A program made the position numbers and the translations under genes. Of a stretch of 62,429 nucleotides of DNA, positions 20,132 to 29,134 are shown piece after piece (position 1 is the first letter of the stretch; each line of letters begins with the position of its first letter). Under the pieces are notes generated by a model that ran no database searches, had not been told where the DNA came from, and saw only the letters and a list, made by a program, of their open reading frames with translations. Source of the stretch: Prorocentrum cordatum (taxonomy: Eukaryota; Sar; Dinophyceae; Prorocentrales; Prorocentraceae); assembly GCA_963575745.1 (NCBI GenBank), contig CAUYUJ010015303.1, forward strand, positions 279,655 to 342,083. Reading direction: 5' to 3'.

Positions 20132-20484
20132 CTCTCAAGCGGATTGATGGGTATCGTTATGCAGATTATGTCAGGCTCTAAGCGAGCTTCCAACATCTCG
20201 CTGAGCAGCACCAAAGCCAGCTGCCACTGCTGGGCCTTCTCGCACGCGCTGATCCCGGCGCTGTAACTAATGACGTTAGGCTCGAGCTCCGCCGTCTGAA
20301 GCTCTCCGAGCAGCGCCAAAGCCCGCTGCCACTGATCGCCCTTCTCGCATGCGCTGGCCCCAGCGCTGTAGCTGACTAGGGCTGACCCGTGGCCTACCGG
20401 CCACGAGACCTTCCTGGGATGGCACGTTGGACCAGGGCAGAAATGTCGCCGAAAGACTTTCGTGATGGCGTTTGGCCCGAACAT
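20132..20484 (-). pseudogene. PPR repeat fragment (two repeats), runs into microsatellite
   Basis: The frame contains two successive 35-residue pentatricopeptide units, SALVSYSAGASACEK...ELEPNV and ISYSAGISACEK...RLEPDI, followed by the start of a third that is lost in the (GAG)n tract. PPR proteins bind organelle RNA in a sequence-specific way, one repeat per base, and the SY-SAG-SACEK wording is characteristic of dinoflagellate PPR families. The upstream part (before about 20390) is probably intron, ending at a recurrent stem-loop. With no start, no third repeat and a retroelement next to it, this is a fragment, or one exon of a larger gene. Confidence 0.75.
20371..20405 (-). other. Recurrent stem-loop, copy 1 (7-bp stem)
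   Basis: On the plus strand GACTAGGGCTGACC is followed by a stem CGTGGCC, loop TACC, GGCCACG. Four other copies lie near 21.97, 23.25, 50.59 and 52.85 kb with different but still paired arms. On the minus strand it ends in CAGCCCTAG just before PPR coding sequence. Confidence 0.75.
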
Positions 20485-21289
20485 CGCCTCTGCTGTTGCT
20501 GCATGCAGCTGCAGGGTGTTGCTGCCTGCGGCATCTGTTTGCTGCTGCTTATTATTTGTGCTTTTGCTGCCGTTGCAAGCTGCGGACTGTTGTTGTTCGC
20601 TGTTGCTGCTTGAGGCTGCAAAGTGCTGCCTCTTGGTACCCTTGCTAGATGACGGAACCTGCAGCTCGTGAGTAGAGCAAGGAGCGAGGAGTAATGAGCG
20701 AAGAATCAGGGTCGAGGGGGGAGTGGGAGAATCGAGGAGCGATCAGCGAGGAGCTCAGAGCGAGAAGGCAGAAGCAACGGCCGGATAGAGAGAGAGAGAG
20801 GCGAGGAGGGGTCCGCCGACCCCCGCTTGCTGGGCGTGCAAAGGCGTGATAGATGATGGACCGTCCCCCTCCGCCTTTCCCCCTCCCCTTGGGTCCGAAA
20901 TCCGACTCGAGTGGAGGGGGGGGGGGCCAGGGCGGGGCAAGGGGCCCCAGGGGGGGGGGCCCGGAGGGGGGGCCTAGTGGGAGCTCGGGGGAGGGGGGAG
21001 GGGGAGCGAGGCGGAGCTCGCCAATGCACCCACGGGCCCCATGGAGCCTCCAGGATGCCTAAGATGCAATCTAAGCAGGCTCAAGCTGGGCTCCAACACG
21101 CAAGTAGCGAGAAGGCAGGCACGAGAAGAAGCCAGCACACGCATGTGTCAATGGCCTCGGCGCGCGTGTGGCCGAACATCTTGTCCCCTCTTGGGTCGAT
21201 CATGGGGTTCTCTTGGGAGGCCAGTGCGGTCACAGAGCTCTCTAAGGGATCTTTTCTCGGAAGCCTCAACGCAGCGGTTTTGGTATGTC
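20485..21289. other. Intergenic, CTG-rich then purine-rich, no gene seen
   Basis: Degenerate GCTGCTG words (about 20480-20640), then a purine-rich GAGGAGCGA-like stretch and G-runs (20740-21000). No conserved coding motif is present. Confidence 0.5.
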
Positions 21290-21790
21290 TTAGGGGCCTC
21301 TCGAGGCCCACTTGGAGCCTCTGGGGGCCTGATTTGGGCGTCTTGGGGGCCTCCTGGGGCTTCTGGGGGGCCTCTTGGGGGCCTGCTGGCAGGGCGGAGG
21401 ACGCGAAATGTGTTGGGCCGTCTGGGGTGCCTCTCGGAGCATCGTAGGGCCCTCTTGGGCCGTCTGGGGGCCATGTTGGTAGCATGTTGGGCCGTCTAGG
21501 GGTGATATTGGCGGCTTGGGCCGTCTTGCAGCGTCGAAGCCCGAAAAGGAGAGACCGTCAAAATCCTTACACAAAGAATTCGGAAACCAACGATTGTCGC
21601 CTCCTGGGCCCAATTGGGGGGCCTCTTGGTCCATCTTGGGGCCTTGTTGGGCCGTCTGAAGGCCATGCTGGCGACCTCGTGGACCGTCGAGAGGCGTCTC
21701 GGGCCATGTTGGGCCATCTTGGAGCCATCTGGGGCTCTCTGGGGCCTTTCCAGACGCCCCTGGAGGCCCTCCGGGTGCGCCCCGAAGCTC
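21290..21790. repeat. Interspersed GGGGCCTCTTGG/GGGCCGTCTTGG minisatellite
   Basis: Loose tandem of 10-14-bp units related to the core of the element at 3.5 kb, but degenerate and broken by unrelated bases. Open frames on both strands (Gly/Ala/Ser/Trp or Pro/Arg/Gln/Glu rich) come from the repeat. Confidence 0.7.
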
Positions 21791-21837
21791 CTACAGTCCA
21801 TTGGTCCCCAGACCCTTCTCACACGTTCTTGCCCCAA

Positions 21838-21975
21838 CATTGTAGAGATGATGATGACGTTGGGCTCCAACTTCGCCTTCTGGAGATCGCTGAGCAGCGA
21901 CAGAGCCACCTGCCACTGCCCTACCTTCTCGCACGCACTGATCCCAGCGTTGTAGCTGACCAGGGCTGACTCGTG
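21838..21975 (-). pseudogene. PPR repeat fragment (one repeat)
   Basis: The minus strand encodes VSYNAGISACEKVGQW..., one PPR unit ending in KLEPNV, then degrades to a short Ile-rich tail. Upstream it abuts stem-loop copy 2 (21957-21989). No start or further repeats are in reach. It is likely an isolated exon or a retro-fragment. Confidence 0.7.
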
Positions 21976-21989
21976 GACTTACGTCAACG
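21957..21989 (-). other. Recurrent stem-loop, copy 2 (one mismatch)
   Basis: The stem CGTGGAC (21972-21978), loop TTAC and GTCAACG (21983-21989) has one mismatched pair. It is preceded by ACCAGGGCTGACT and sits directly upstream of the PPR fragment. Confidence 0.65.
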
Positions 21990-22789
21990 ACGACAACATA
22001 TCCGCATGCAAGAACAGAGATCGCTTGCATGCTTGCATGATTGCATGATTGCGTGATGTCCTGCGCGTATGGCTGCCGGCTTGCTAGCCACATCGCTGTC
22101 TCCCCGACGTTCGTGCTTGCATTCTGGCCAGCGGCACGCCTGACATCACGTTTGTTTGTTTGCCAATTGTCTTGCTTCATCGCTTGATCGTCTGCTCGTT
22201 GACGCGTAATGCCGCTTCGTGCTGGTATTTCGAGTTTCTGCTGCTACTGCCTGTTTGCTGATGCGGGCTGTTGATTGCTGCAGGAGATAATAGCTGCTGG
22301 GTGCTGATGTTGTGATGCTGTTTATGTGTGCTGCTGCAGATTGCTGTTTCTTGCTGTGCTGCCCCTTTAGCTGATGCTGTTTGCTGCTAGCTCTGCTCGC
22401 GTGCTGTCCTCATTGCCAGGCTGATTGCCAGCTGGCCCGACCGTTTGTCTGCCTGCCTGTGTGCTGGCCTGCTGGCCTGATTCTTGCGCTGCTCGCCGCT
22501 GCTGCCTGCTGCTGCAGGATACCGCTGCCTGCTAGTGCTACTCGCGGATGTTGCCTGCTGCTGTTGGTTGCTGCTGCCTGCTAGTGCTGCTGGTGGCTAG
22601 TGTTGCCTGCTGCTGTTGGTTGGTTGGATGGTTGGTTGGTTGGTTGGTTGTTTGGTTGGTTGGTGCTTCCTGCTGCTGATTTCTGCTGCTCAATGCTGCC
22701 TGCAGCTGCTAATGGCTGCAGCTACTGGCCTTGTGGCTGTTGAATAGGGGGGCCGTGCTGGGGCACTCTGTGACCGCTCGGGAGGCGTA
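21990..22789. repeat. CTG-rich low-complexity DNA with (GGTT)n
   Basis: Degenerate TGCTGCTGCC words from about 22230 to 22720 and a run of GGTT tetramers at about 22617-22664. No gene is seen. Confidence 0.65.
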
Positions 22790-22990
22790 TCAGGGGCCAT
22801 CTTGGGGCCGGCCTCTCTGGGGCTTCTTGGGCCGTCGCGGCGCCCTCTGGAGGCCCTGTTGGGCTGTCTGTGGGCTTTTCGAAGCGGTTTCGAAAGGTTT
22901 GGTGGGCCCTCTTGGGGCCATCATCGGCCTCTCTCGGGGCCATCTTGGAAAACACCCAAAAAGTCTCAAAGACTGGCCTCTATCGAGCCT
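22790..22990. repeat. Degenerate GGGCC-TCTTGG minisatellite
   Basis: A short block of the same minisatellite family downstream (on the minus strand) of the PPR fragment at 23.1-23.4 kb. Confidence 0.6.
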
Positions 22991-23108
22991 GTCTGGAATG
23001 GCTTCGTGCGCCCCTGGGCGCCCAGGACGGCGCCGTCCTTCGAGCACAGCCGCCGAGGCAACGCCAGCCAGGGCCAGGCCGAGGGAAACATCTACCCTTG
23101 TCGCACGC

Positions 23109-23410
23109 GGATGGCTGGGCATTGTCCTACAGACGACGTCGGGCTCCAAGGTCGCCTCCCGCATCACGCCGAACAGCGCCAAAGCCTGCCGCCACTGCTC
23201 GCCCTTCTCGCACGCGCTGATCCCAGCATTGTAGCTGACTAGGGCTGACCCGTGGACTTCGTCCACGACATCTTTCTGGAATGGTTCTCGGAGGAACGGC
23301 GCAGATTGTACCGAAAATCTACAAACACGGCGGCGGCTCGGGCGGCGGCAGCGAGACCGCGCCTTCGTGTCCGAGCTCTTGCAGCGCTGCAGCAGCTTGG
23401 CCCAGCGCAC
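23109..23410 (-). pseudogene. PPR fragment with Arg-rich leader
   Basis: One frame holds an Arg/Ser-rich leader (MRWAKLLQRC, then RSRCRRPSRRRVC) and then one PPR unit, SALVSYNAGISACEKGEQW...LEPDVV. Past this unit the frame becomes Pro/Arg low complexity. The leader is repeated almost exactly at 50585-50744, where the PPR unit itself is missing. The leader may be intron or repeat that happens to be open, since the recurrent stem-loop sits between leader and PPR unit. Confidence 0.6.
23237..23267 (-). other. Recurrent stem-loop, copy 3
   Basis: Stem CGTGGAC (23251-23257), loop TTC, GTCCACG (23261-23267), preceded by GACTAGGGCTGACC. It marks the edge of the 2 kb duplication shared with 50.57-52.58 kb. 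Confidence 0.75.
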
Positions 23411-25232
23411 TGCTCGTTCACCCCCCTCCTATTGAGGACAGTTTCGAAGTCTCTCGGGGATGTGCGTCGAAGTCGAAGCCCATCTGAGGCGTCTCAGGAG
23501 CGCTCGGGGAAGGGCTCGGGAGGCCATCGGGGAAAGCCACCGAAAGCGCCGGGGAGGCTCGCAAGGATCTACAGGGAGGGCCCAAGAGAGCTTCAAGAAA
23601 ATTTGAAATCCAGTGAACTCTTAAGAGAAACCGCTGTTGGGTCGGCCATCACCTCCGGGCGCGCCTTGATGGTGCGATCCAGTCGCATCACCGCCAACGG
23701 GAGGGTTTGTTCGCCATGTCCCATTCTGTTCGCCCAGAGGGTCTGTGGAGGCCTTCGGGCGAACAGAACGGGACAGGGCAAGGAATGGGGAAGACATGTC
23801 CGAATCTCCTGGGCCCCCCAGATGCTCGTCCGAAGAATGCGGAGAGGTCCCAGGGTCATATCAATTGGCTGCTGTCCCAGGGGTCCGGTCTGCTTGGCCC
23901 GAAGAGTTTGCCAAGGCCCCTGGGGGAACAGAATGGCACAGCATATCGGGCAAAGGGGGGCGGTAGCTGGCCTGTCAGACCCGGCGTTCGTCTTCTGCCC
24001 AAGCGGCGCGGGGCCCACGGGCCCCAGGGTTGGCGGCCCGCTGGGATTCCTCTTGTTCGCCCACAGGGTTGGAGGAGGCCTCCAGGCGAACAGAATGGGG
24101 CAGGACAATGAATGTGGGAGACTTGTCGCAAGCTCCCAGCCCCCCCAAGTGTGCGCCCGAAGGGTGTGGGGCCGCGTTGGCTCCCTCAAAGGGCCGTCTT
24201 GGAGCCGTCTAGGCCCGTCTTGAGGGCGCCGTTTGCCCTGATGGGGCCGTCTTGGTTCGTCGTGGGCCCCTCCTGGGCGCGTCCGTAGGCCGTCCTGGGC
24301 CCATCGGGGTCCTCGTGGGGCTGTCTTGGAGCCGTCTGGGACCGTGAGGAGGCCGCCTTGGAGTCGTCTTGGGCCCCTCCTGTGCGCCTCCTTGGGCCGT
24401 CCTGGGCCCAGCAGGGGCCGTGTTGGCACCCTCTTGGGGCTGTCTTGGAGCCGTCTTGAGCCGTCGCAGCGCGCCTTGGGTTGTGCTGGGTCCGTCTTGG
24501 CCCGTCTTGGGGCCTTCCTGGGCGGTTCCTCGGACCCTCCTGGGACTTTCTGGGGCCTCTTGGTGCATCGGACCGCCGAAACGGCGGGAAACGCAAAGGG
24601 TGTAACAGTAAACAATGGAAAATTAACGATTTTTGCCAGCTGGGACTCTCTTGCCATCTTGGCCCGTCTTGAGGCCCCGAACGGGCGCGTCCTTGGGCCG
24701 TCCTGGGCGCACCCTCCTGGGACCGTCTTGGAATCGTCTTGGGCCGTCTTGAGCGCGCCTTGGGCCGTCCTGGGCCGGTCTGGGGCCGTGTTGGCACCCT
24801 CGCGGCGAGGAAGCTCGGAGGCGGGCTCGAGGCCTCTTCGGAGCCATTTTGGAAGCTGTTCGGGCCTCTGTAGGGGCCTCGTTTGGGTTCCTTGGGAGCC
24901 TCCTGGGGCCTCTTCGGGGGATTCTTGGCGGCCCCTTGGGGCCTCTTGGGGGCCTGTTTGGGCCTCCTGGCGCCCTCTTGGGGCGGAAGGCTCGGATTTT
25001 CGGTCCGTGGTCCCCCTCTTGGCCCCCTCTTGGGCCTGTCTTCGGGCCCTCGTGGGCCGTCTTGAGCGTCTCTTGGGTCGTCTTGGGGCCCTCTTGGGCT
25101 GTTTTGGGGCGCTCTTGGAAACCTCTTGGGTCGTTCTGGGGCGCTCTTGGAGGCCTCTTGGGCCGTCTTCGAGCGTCGGAAAGCGGAACTGGCGAGAAGG
25201 CCAAAATCCTTCCAAAACCGTCGTAAAGCGGA
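23241..25232. repeat. Segmental duplication copy 1, about 2 kb
   Basis: Runs in direct orientation and nearly base for base with 50571-52580, with scattered substitutions and a few small indels. It contains an internal set of three diverged subrepeats with a GTTCGCCC...GGGCGAAC hairpin (near 23709-23763, 23890-23945 and 24055-24090), then GGGCCGTCTTGG minisatellite. No coding content is convincing. Confidence 0.9.
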
Positions 25233-26603
25233 GGATTTTGAGGCCCAAAACCGTCCAAAACCTCCTGAGGCGGTCCCCTCGTCCGCCCCCCTCGCTTCGA
25301 AGCAGATTTTAAGCCCCGTGGCACCTCTTGGGGATCTCTTTTGGGCTCCTGGGGGCCTCTTGGGCCTCCACTGGATTCGCTGCCCTCGGTCGGCAATCGT
25401 CGATTTGTATGGCGGGCTCCTGCATTAGAGTGCAGGTGCATAGGGCGGTGCTTGCAGGGTGCTTGCAGGGCCCTGGGTAGGGCCTTTACCCAGGGCAAAC
25501 CTTGTATATTCAATAAGCCCTTGGGTAAGGATTTCTAAAATCAAAACAAAACCAGGGGCAATCATAATCAAACCAGGGGCAAACCAGGAGCTAGGAAATG
25601 CTCCGGCCGTTGAGCCGAAGCACTTCCCAGCTCCTCGGTCTCGTCTCTCAGTCCGTCCTTCCTCCCACTGGTCCGTTCCCCCTTTCCTTCACCCCCGCCG
25701 TTTCTTTCTCGTCTCCTCGTCCTCCGCGCCCTCCTTCCGTCACCTCCTCGCCCTTCTTTCCCCCCACTCCCCTCTGCCCTCCTCCTTCACCTCCCACGCC
25801 CTTCATGCCCCCCCCTCTTCGGTTCCTGGTGATGTCGTTGGTGTGTCTCTCCCGTTCTCTCCTCCACGTCTGCCGCTCTCCCTCCCGCTGTCGGACTCCC
25901 CACCCTGCCCCCCACCACCCCCTCCCCGCGGGGGCGCGCGTCCAGCGCCTCGAACTTGACCCCGTCGGCGGCGGGGCGGGCGGCCCGCGGCGACGACGGG
26001 GGCGGGGGACGACGACGACGACGAGGACCACGACGCCGTCCTCCTCCTCTTCTCCTCTTCCTCCTCCTCCTCCTCCTCCTCCTCCTGTTCCTCCTCCTCC
26101 TCCTCCTCCTCCTCCCGTGGACTCCGACGGCGACGGCGCCGAGGGCGACCCTATTTCAACATAGGGCGATGGTGACTACGATGAGGGTGGCGCTGATGCT
26201 ACCCTCATCGCAGTCACCATCACCTTCATATCAGTGGGCATGGTTACGACTATGATGATAACACTCTCTGACTCGACCCGCTTGTTTAATTTTGTTTGCA
26301 TTTGTACTCGAGTGAGGCGCCTCGTTTTCTAGATGTGATCCAACGCAGCACTCATCGATCCCTGCGTGAGTGCTGCACCCGTCGTCGGGCAAACCCGACT
26401 CGCTGGCATGGATGGCCATGCCTTTCCGATAATCTTCAAACTCAAGGCCGAACCTCCTCCCTCCTTCATCCCACACCCGTACTCCTTCAGTTGCCTCGTT
26501 CCTCGTTCATCGCAGACTTGGTGGGGGGGGGGCCAGCCAGGCTCTGACAGGCTGCGTGCACTGAAGCTGTGCTCTGACTCTGGCGACGGGGGGGGGCATG
26601 CAT
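25233..26603. other. Intergenic, hairpin and CCT run, no gene
   Basis: A perfect 10-bp hairpin lies at 25470-25496 (GCCCTGGGTA, 7-nt loop, TACCCAGGGC). A direct repeat AAACCAGGGGCAA occurs near 25550-25590. (CCT)n is at about 26040-26115. The region from about 25620 to 25940 is pyrimidine-rich. No domain was recognised in any frame. Confidence 0.6.
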
Positions 26604-27911
26604 CTACTTCTTAATGGCCTTCTTCTTGAGAAGGCCGCCCCCCCCCGCGCCGCCTGCGCCTGCCGACGAGGAGGCGCTTGAAACCGAAACGGCGGGCACA
26701 GCAGTTGACTCGAGACTCCTCGGACTCAAGTCTTTCATCATCTTGATATTGCCGAGCTCTGACCCCTCGAGGGCCATTGAAACACGTTTCTGCAGGCTGG
26801 CAGGCAGGTCCTTGAGCTTCGCGCCATAGCGCTTGGACACTGCCTGCACACACAATTCTAAAGATTTCTGGCGGGAAGCCTTCGGGGCGGCACAAATGCA
26901 ATTGGCTAAAAGAAGGGACGACACCGTGACCGCCAGGCTGGCATTGATCTCGGTGGACACCGCGTGGATATCGATCAACTCTGAGAGCTCAGCCGCGGCC
27001 TCATCGTTCAACCACTTCACCTTGGACCTGTTGGCGCGAAGGTACTCCACAACACGCTCAGTGGTCGGGGCCGCGGCCAAGTGCTTCTCGAAGAGCCGCA
27101 TCAGGTTCTCGTGCTCTGTATTTTGACCAGCGTCGTAGATGAAGGACAGCTTCCCTTTGAAGTCCCACTTGTCAAGGGACTCCATCAGTATATCTCTGTA
27201 CGTAGAAATGAAATCCATAGCCTCTTTCAGCACAGACGTCTTCTTCATGACGGCGAAGTTGATGGCCCATAGCTTCTTCACCTCGTCCTCGCACTTGTTG
27301 AAGTCATCGCGGTTGCGGAAATCATTGTCGACTGAGCTGGCGTCGATGAGCAGGCCACTCATCTCGATGAGGCCGCATGGCTTGCCGTCGCGGCCGTTGG
27401 CACGCACTCTCTCGAGACCTTTGAGGGTCCTGGCCGCGAAGAAAAGCATCGCCACCTCCTTGGGGATGTGACTCTCGAACTCCTTGGCAACGGTGAGGAA
27501 GTTCTCGCTGCAGTGGGCCGAATTCACAACAGAAGAAGTGAAAGAGCGAAGCGAGATGGAAATGGGCACGTTGGACAATGATGTCAACGTCGCGCCCAAG
27601 TATTTGTCGAAGTCCTCGGGCAGTAGCTCTGGCCTCGCAGCGTCGAGTGTCAGGTCGCACTCTGCATCCTTCTTGTGCAATTCTGCCCAGTCCCTCAGGC
27701 CAGCAGCGATGTCGCCAGTGACGGGATACTTCGTGAAGCTCTCCAGCGCAATCTCGACGAGCTTGAGCTTGGCCACGAGGTTCCGAAGGGTGACAGACGT
27801 CGGCACGAGTATTTTGAGCAACGTGCAGCAGCGAGTGAACCACACCAGATCCTCGGCATCATCGTCCGAAGCCTCATTGTGAAGGACCCTGGAGACGATT
27901 CCCTCAGTGAT
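26604..27911 (-). CDS. Putative 3' exon of a three-exon uncharacterised gene
   Basis: An open frame of about 435 codons ending in LLKKKAIKK and a stop at 26604. Upstream of the first obvious residues (VWFTRCCTLLKIL) the frame stays open to a good acceptor, TTTGTTACCCAG, with the exon beginning ATCACTGAG at 27911. The protein is mostly helical, Leu/Lys/Glu-rich, with a Gly/Ala/Ser-rich tail. No catalytic motif was recognised. Its base composition and helical style match the exon at 34.0-35.4 kb on the same strand, and both lack flanking starts or stops of their own, so they are proposed to be joined across a 6.1 kb intron. That join is inference; the donor is not fixed but must be in phase 0. 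Confidence 0.6.
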   Translation of the reverse strand: MTEGIVSRVLHNEASDDDAEDLVWFTRCCTLLKILVPTSVTLRNLVAKLKLVEIALESFTKYPVTGDIAAGLRDWAELHKKDAECDLTLDAARPELLPEDFDKYLGATLTSLSNVPISISLRSFTSSVVNSAHCSENFLTVAKEFESHIPKEVAMLFFAARTLKGLERVRANGRDGKPCGLIEMSGLLIDASSVDNDFRNRDDFNKCEDEVKKLWAINFAVMKKTSVLKEAMDFISTYRDILMESLDKWDFKGKLSFIYDAGQNTEHENLMRLFEKHLAAAPTTERVVEYLRANRSKVKWLNDEAAAELSELIDIHAVSTEINASLAVTVSSLLLANCICAAPKASRQKSLELCVQAVSKRYGAKLKDLPASLQKRVSMALEGSELGNIKMMKDLSPRSLESTAVPAVSVSSASSSAGAGGAGGGGLLKKKAIKK

Positions 27912-28689
27912 CTGGGTAACAAATGAGCACGCGCATCAGTTCGACTGGGGGTTGATTCGACTTGTTCGGTCGGACGGGGGCTGGCGGGAACGAGTGGGGG
28001 AAGGCGGCAGCCTAGTCCAATTTTCGTGAATCGTTGTGCACTAACAACTGAACGCAAATCATATAGCACAAACCGTTTTGAGTGCCAAGCTTAATCAGAG
28101 AACTGCAACGTGGAACCGATCAGACTCTGCTGGGGAGGAGAGGCAGTCCGGCGCACACCAGAGAAGCCGGGTGGGCCAGTTTCAGCGGAAGGAACGAATC
28201 CTTGGCGAAGGGCATGGCATGGGGACGCACCCGTTTCCAATTTCGAATGGTTTTTCAGCCACAGGGGCGTTTGGGTTCACGCGGGTCCGTTTGGGCTCCC
28301 CAGACAAACGCGGCGGCAACGCCATTCTGACAATCAAGACCCTACCGTACATGGCGCCCGTGCGCGCGATCGCGGGCAGACCCTCTAAACCTACAGTGGG
28401 TCACCCGCGGTCCTCCTGGACCGCCAACGGCCCAGCATAATTTATAACGAAAACATTTGAGCATATGAAGGGCCTACGGGCCACCTGGCCCCCGAGCCCC
28501 GAGCATAGTGGGCCCACCTGACCGACAACGGGATATCCTTCCTTCCTGAACATACAAGGGGCCTTCCTGAACCTTCAACGGGGCCCTCCTCGTCCTCCAA
28601 GACTCCTAAACATACGCAGGGTCTTGTTATAACGACAGCGGTTTTCCCTTTTTCCTCCCTCATTCCTCTTGAAGATATCGGAGTTCTGA

Positions 28690-29134
28690 ACTGTGCCCCA
28701 TTAGATCCCCGCTGTGATCGGTGACCGATGATGTCCCTGCTGCGACGGGTGGCCGACCAGGCCCCACCGTGCCGCGTGGCCGAATATGCGCCCGCCGTGG
28801 TGCGTGACCGACGAAGGTCGGCCATGATCGGTCTAGGTGCCCACCATGACGGGCGACCGATGTGGTCAATTCCGTTACTGGTGACATATTAGGTCCCCGC
28901 TACAGGCGGCGACCGATCAGGCCCCCGCTGCAACGGTGATTTATGTGGTCCCCGCAATGACGGGCGACCGACTGCGACCCCGCTATGGCGGGTGATCGAG
29001 GAGGCTCACGCCGTGATGGGTGACCGATTATGTCCTGGTCTTCGCCATGACGGGTGACCGATTAAGTCCCCATGACGATGGGTGCGCGACTAGGTGCCGC
29101 TATGACGGGTGACCGAATATGTCGCCGTCTTGCA
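28690..29134. repeat. 28-bp degenerate minisatellite, about 15 copies
   Basis: Unit approximately CCCGCTATGACGGGT plus GACCGATTATGTC, 26-33 bp in practice. The box GGTGACCGATT is the most constant part. It directly abuts the 168-bp array, whose units carry the same box in opposite orientation. Confidence 0.8.

Noticed and set aside
22381-22584. Leu/Ala/Cys-rich plus-strand frame that looks like a membrane segment
   Set aside because: Comes from degenerate CTG triplets; no further protein context.
24840-24860. Spliced-leader-like AGCCATTTTGG on the plus strand
   Set aside because: Only 11 bases match, on the wrong strand for any gene here, inside a minisatellite rich in GGGCCATCTTGG.
26000-26120. 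Pyrimidine-rich stretch as a splice or promoter signal
   Set aside because: It is a simple CCT microsatellite with no linked exon.
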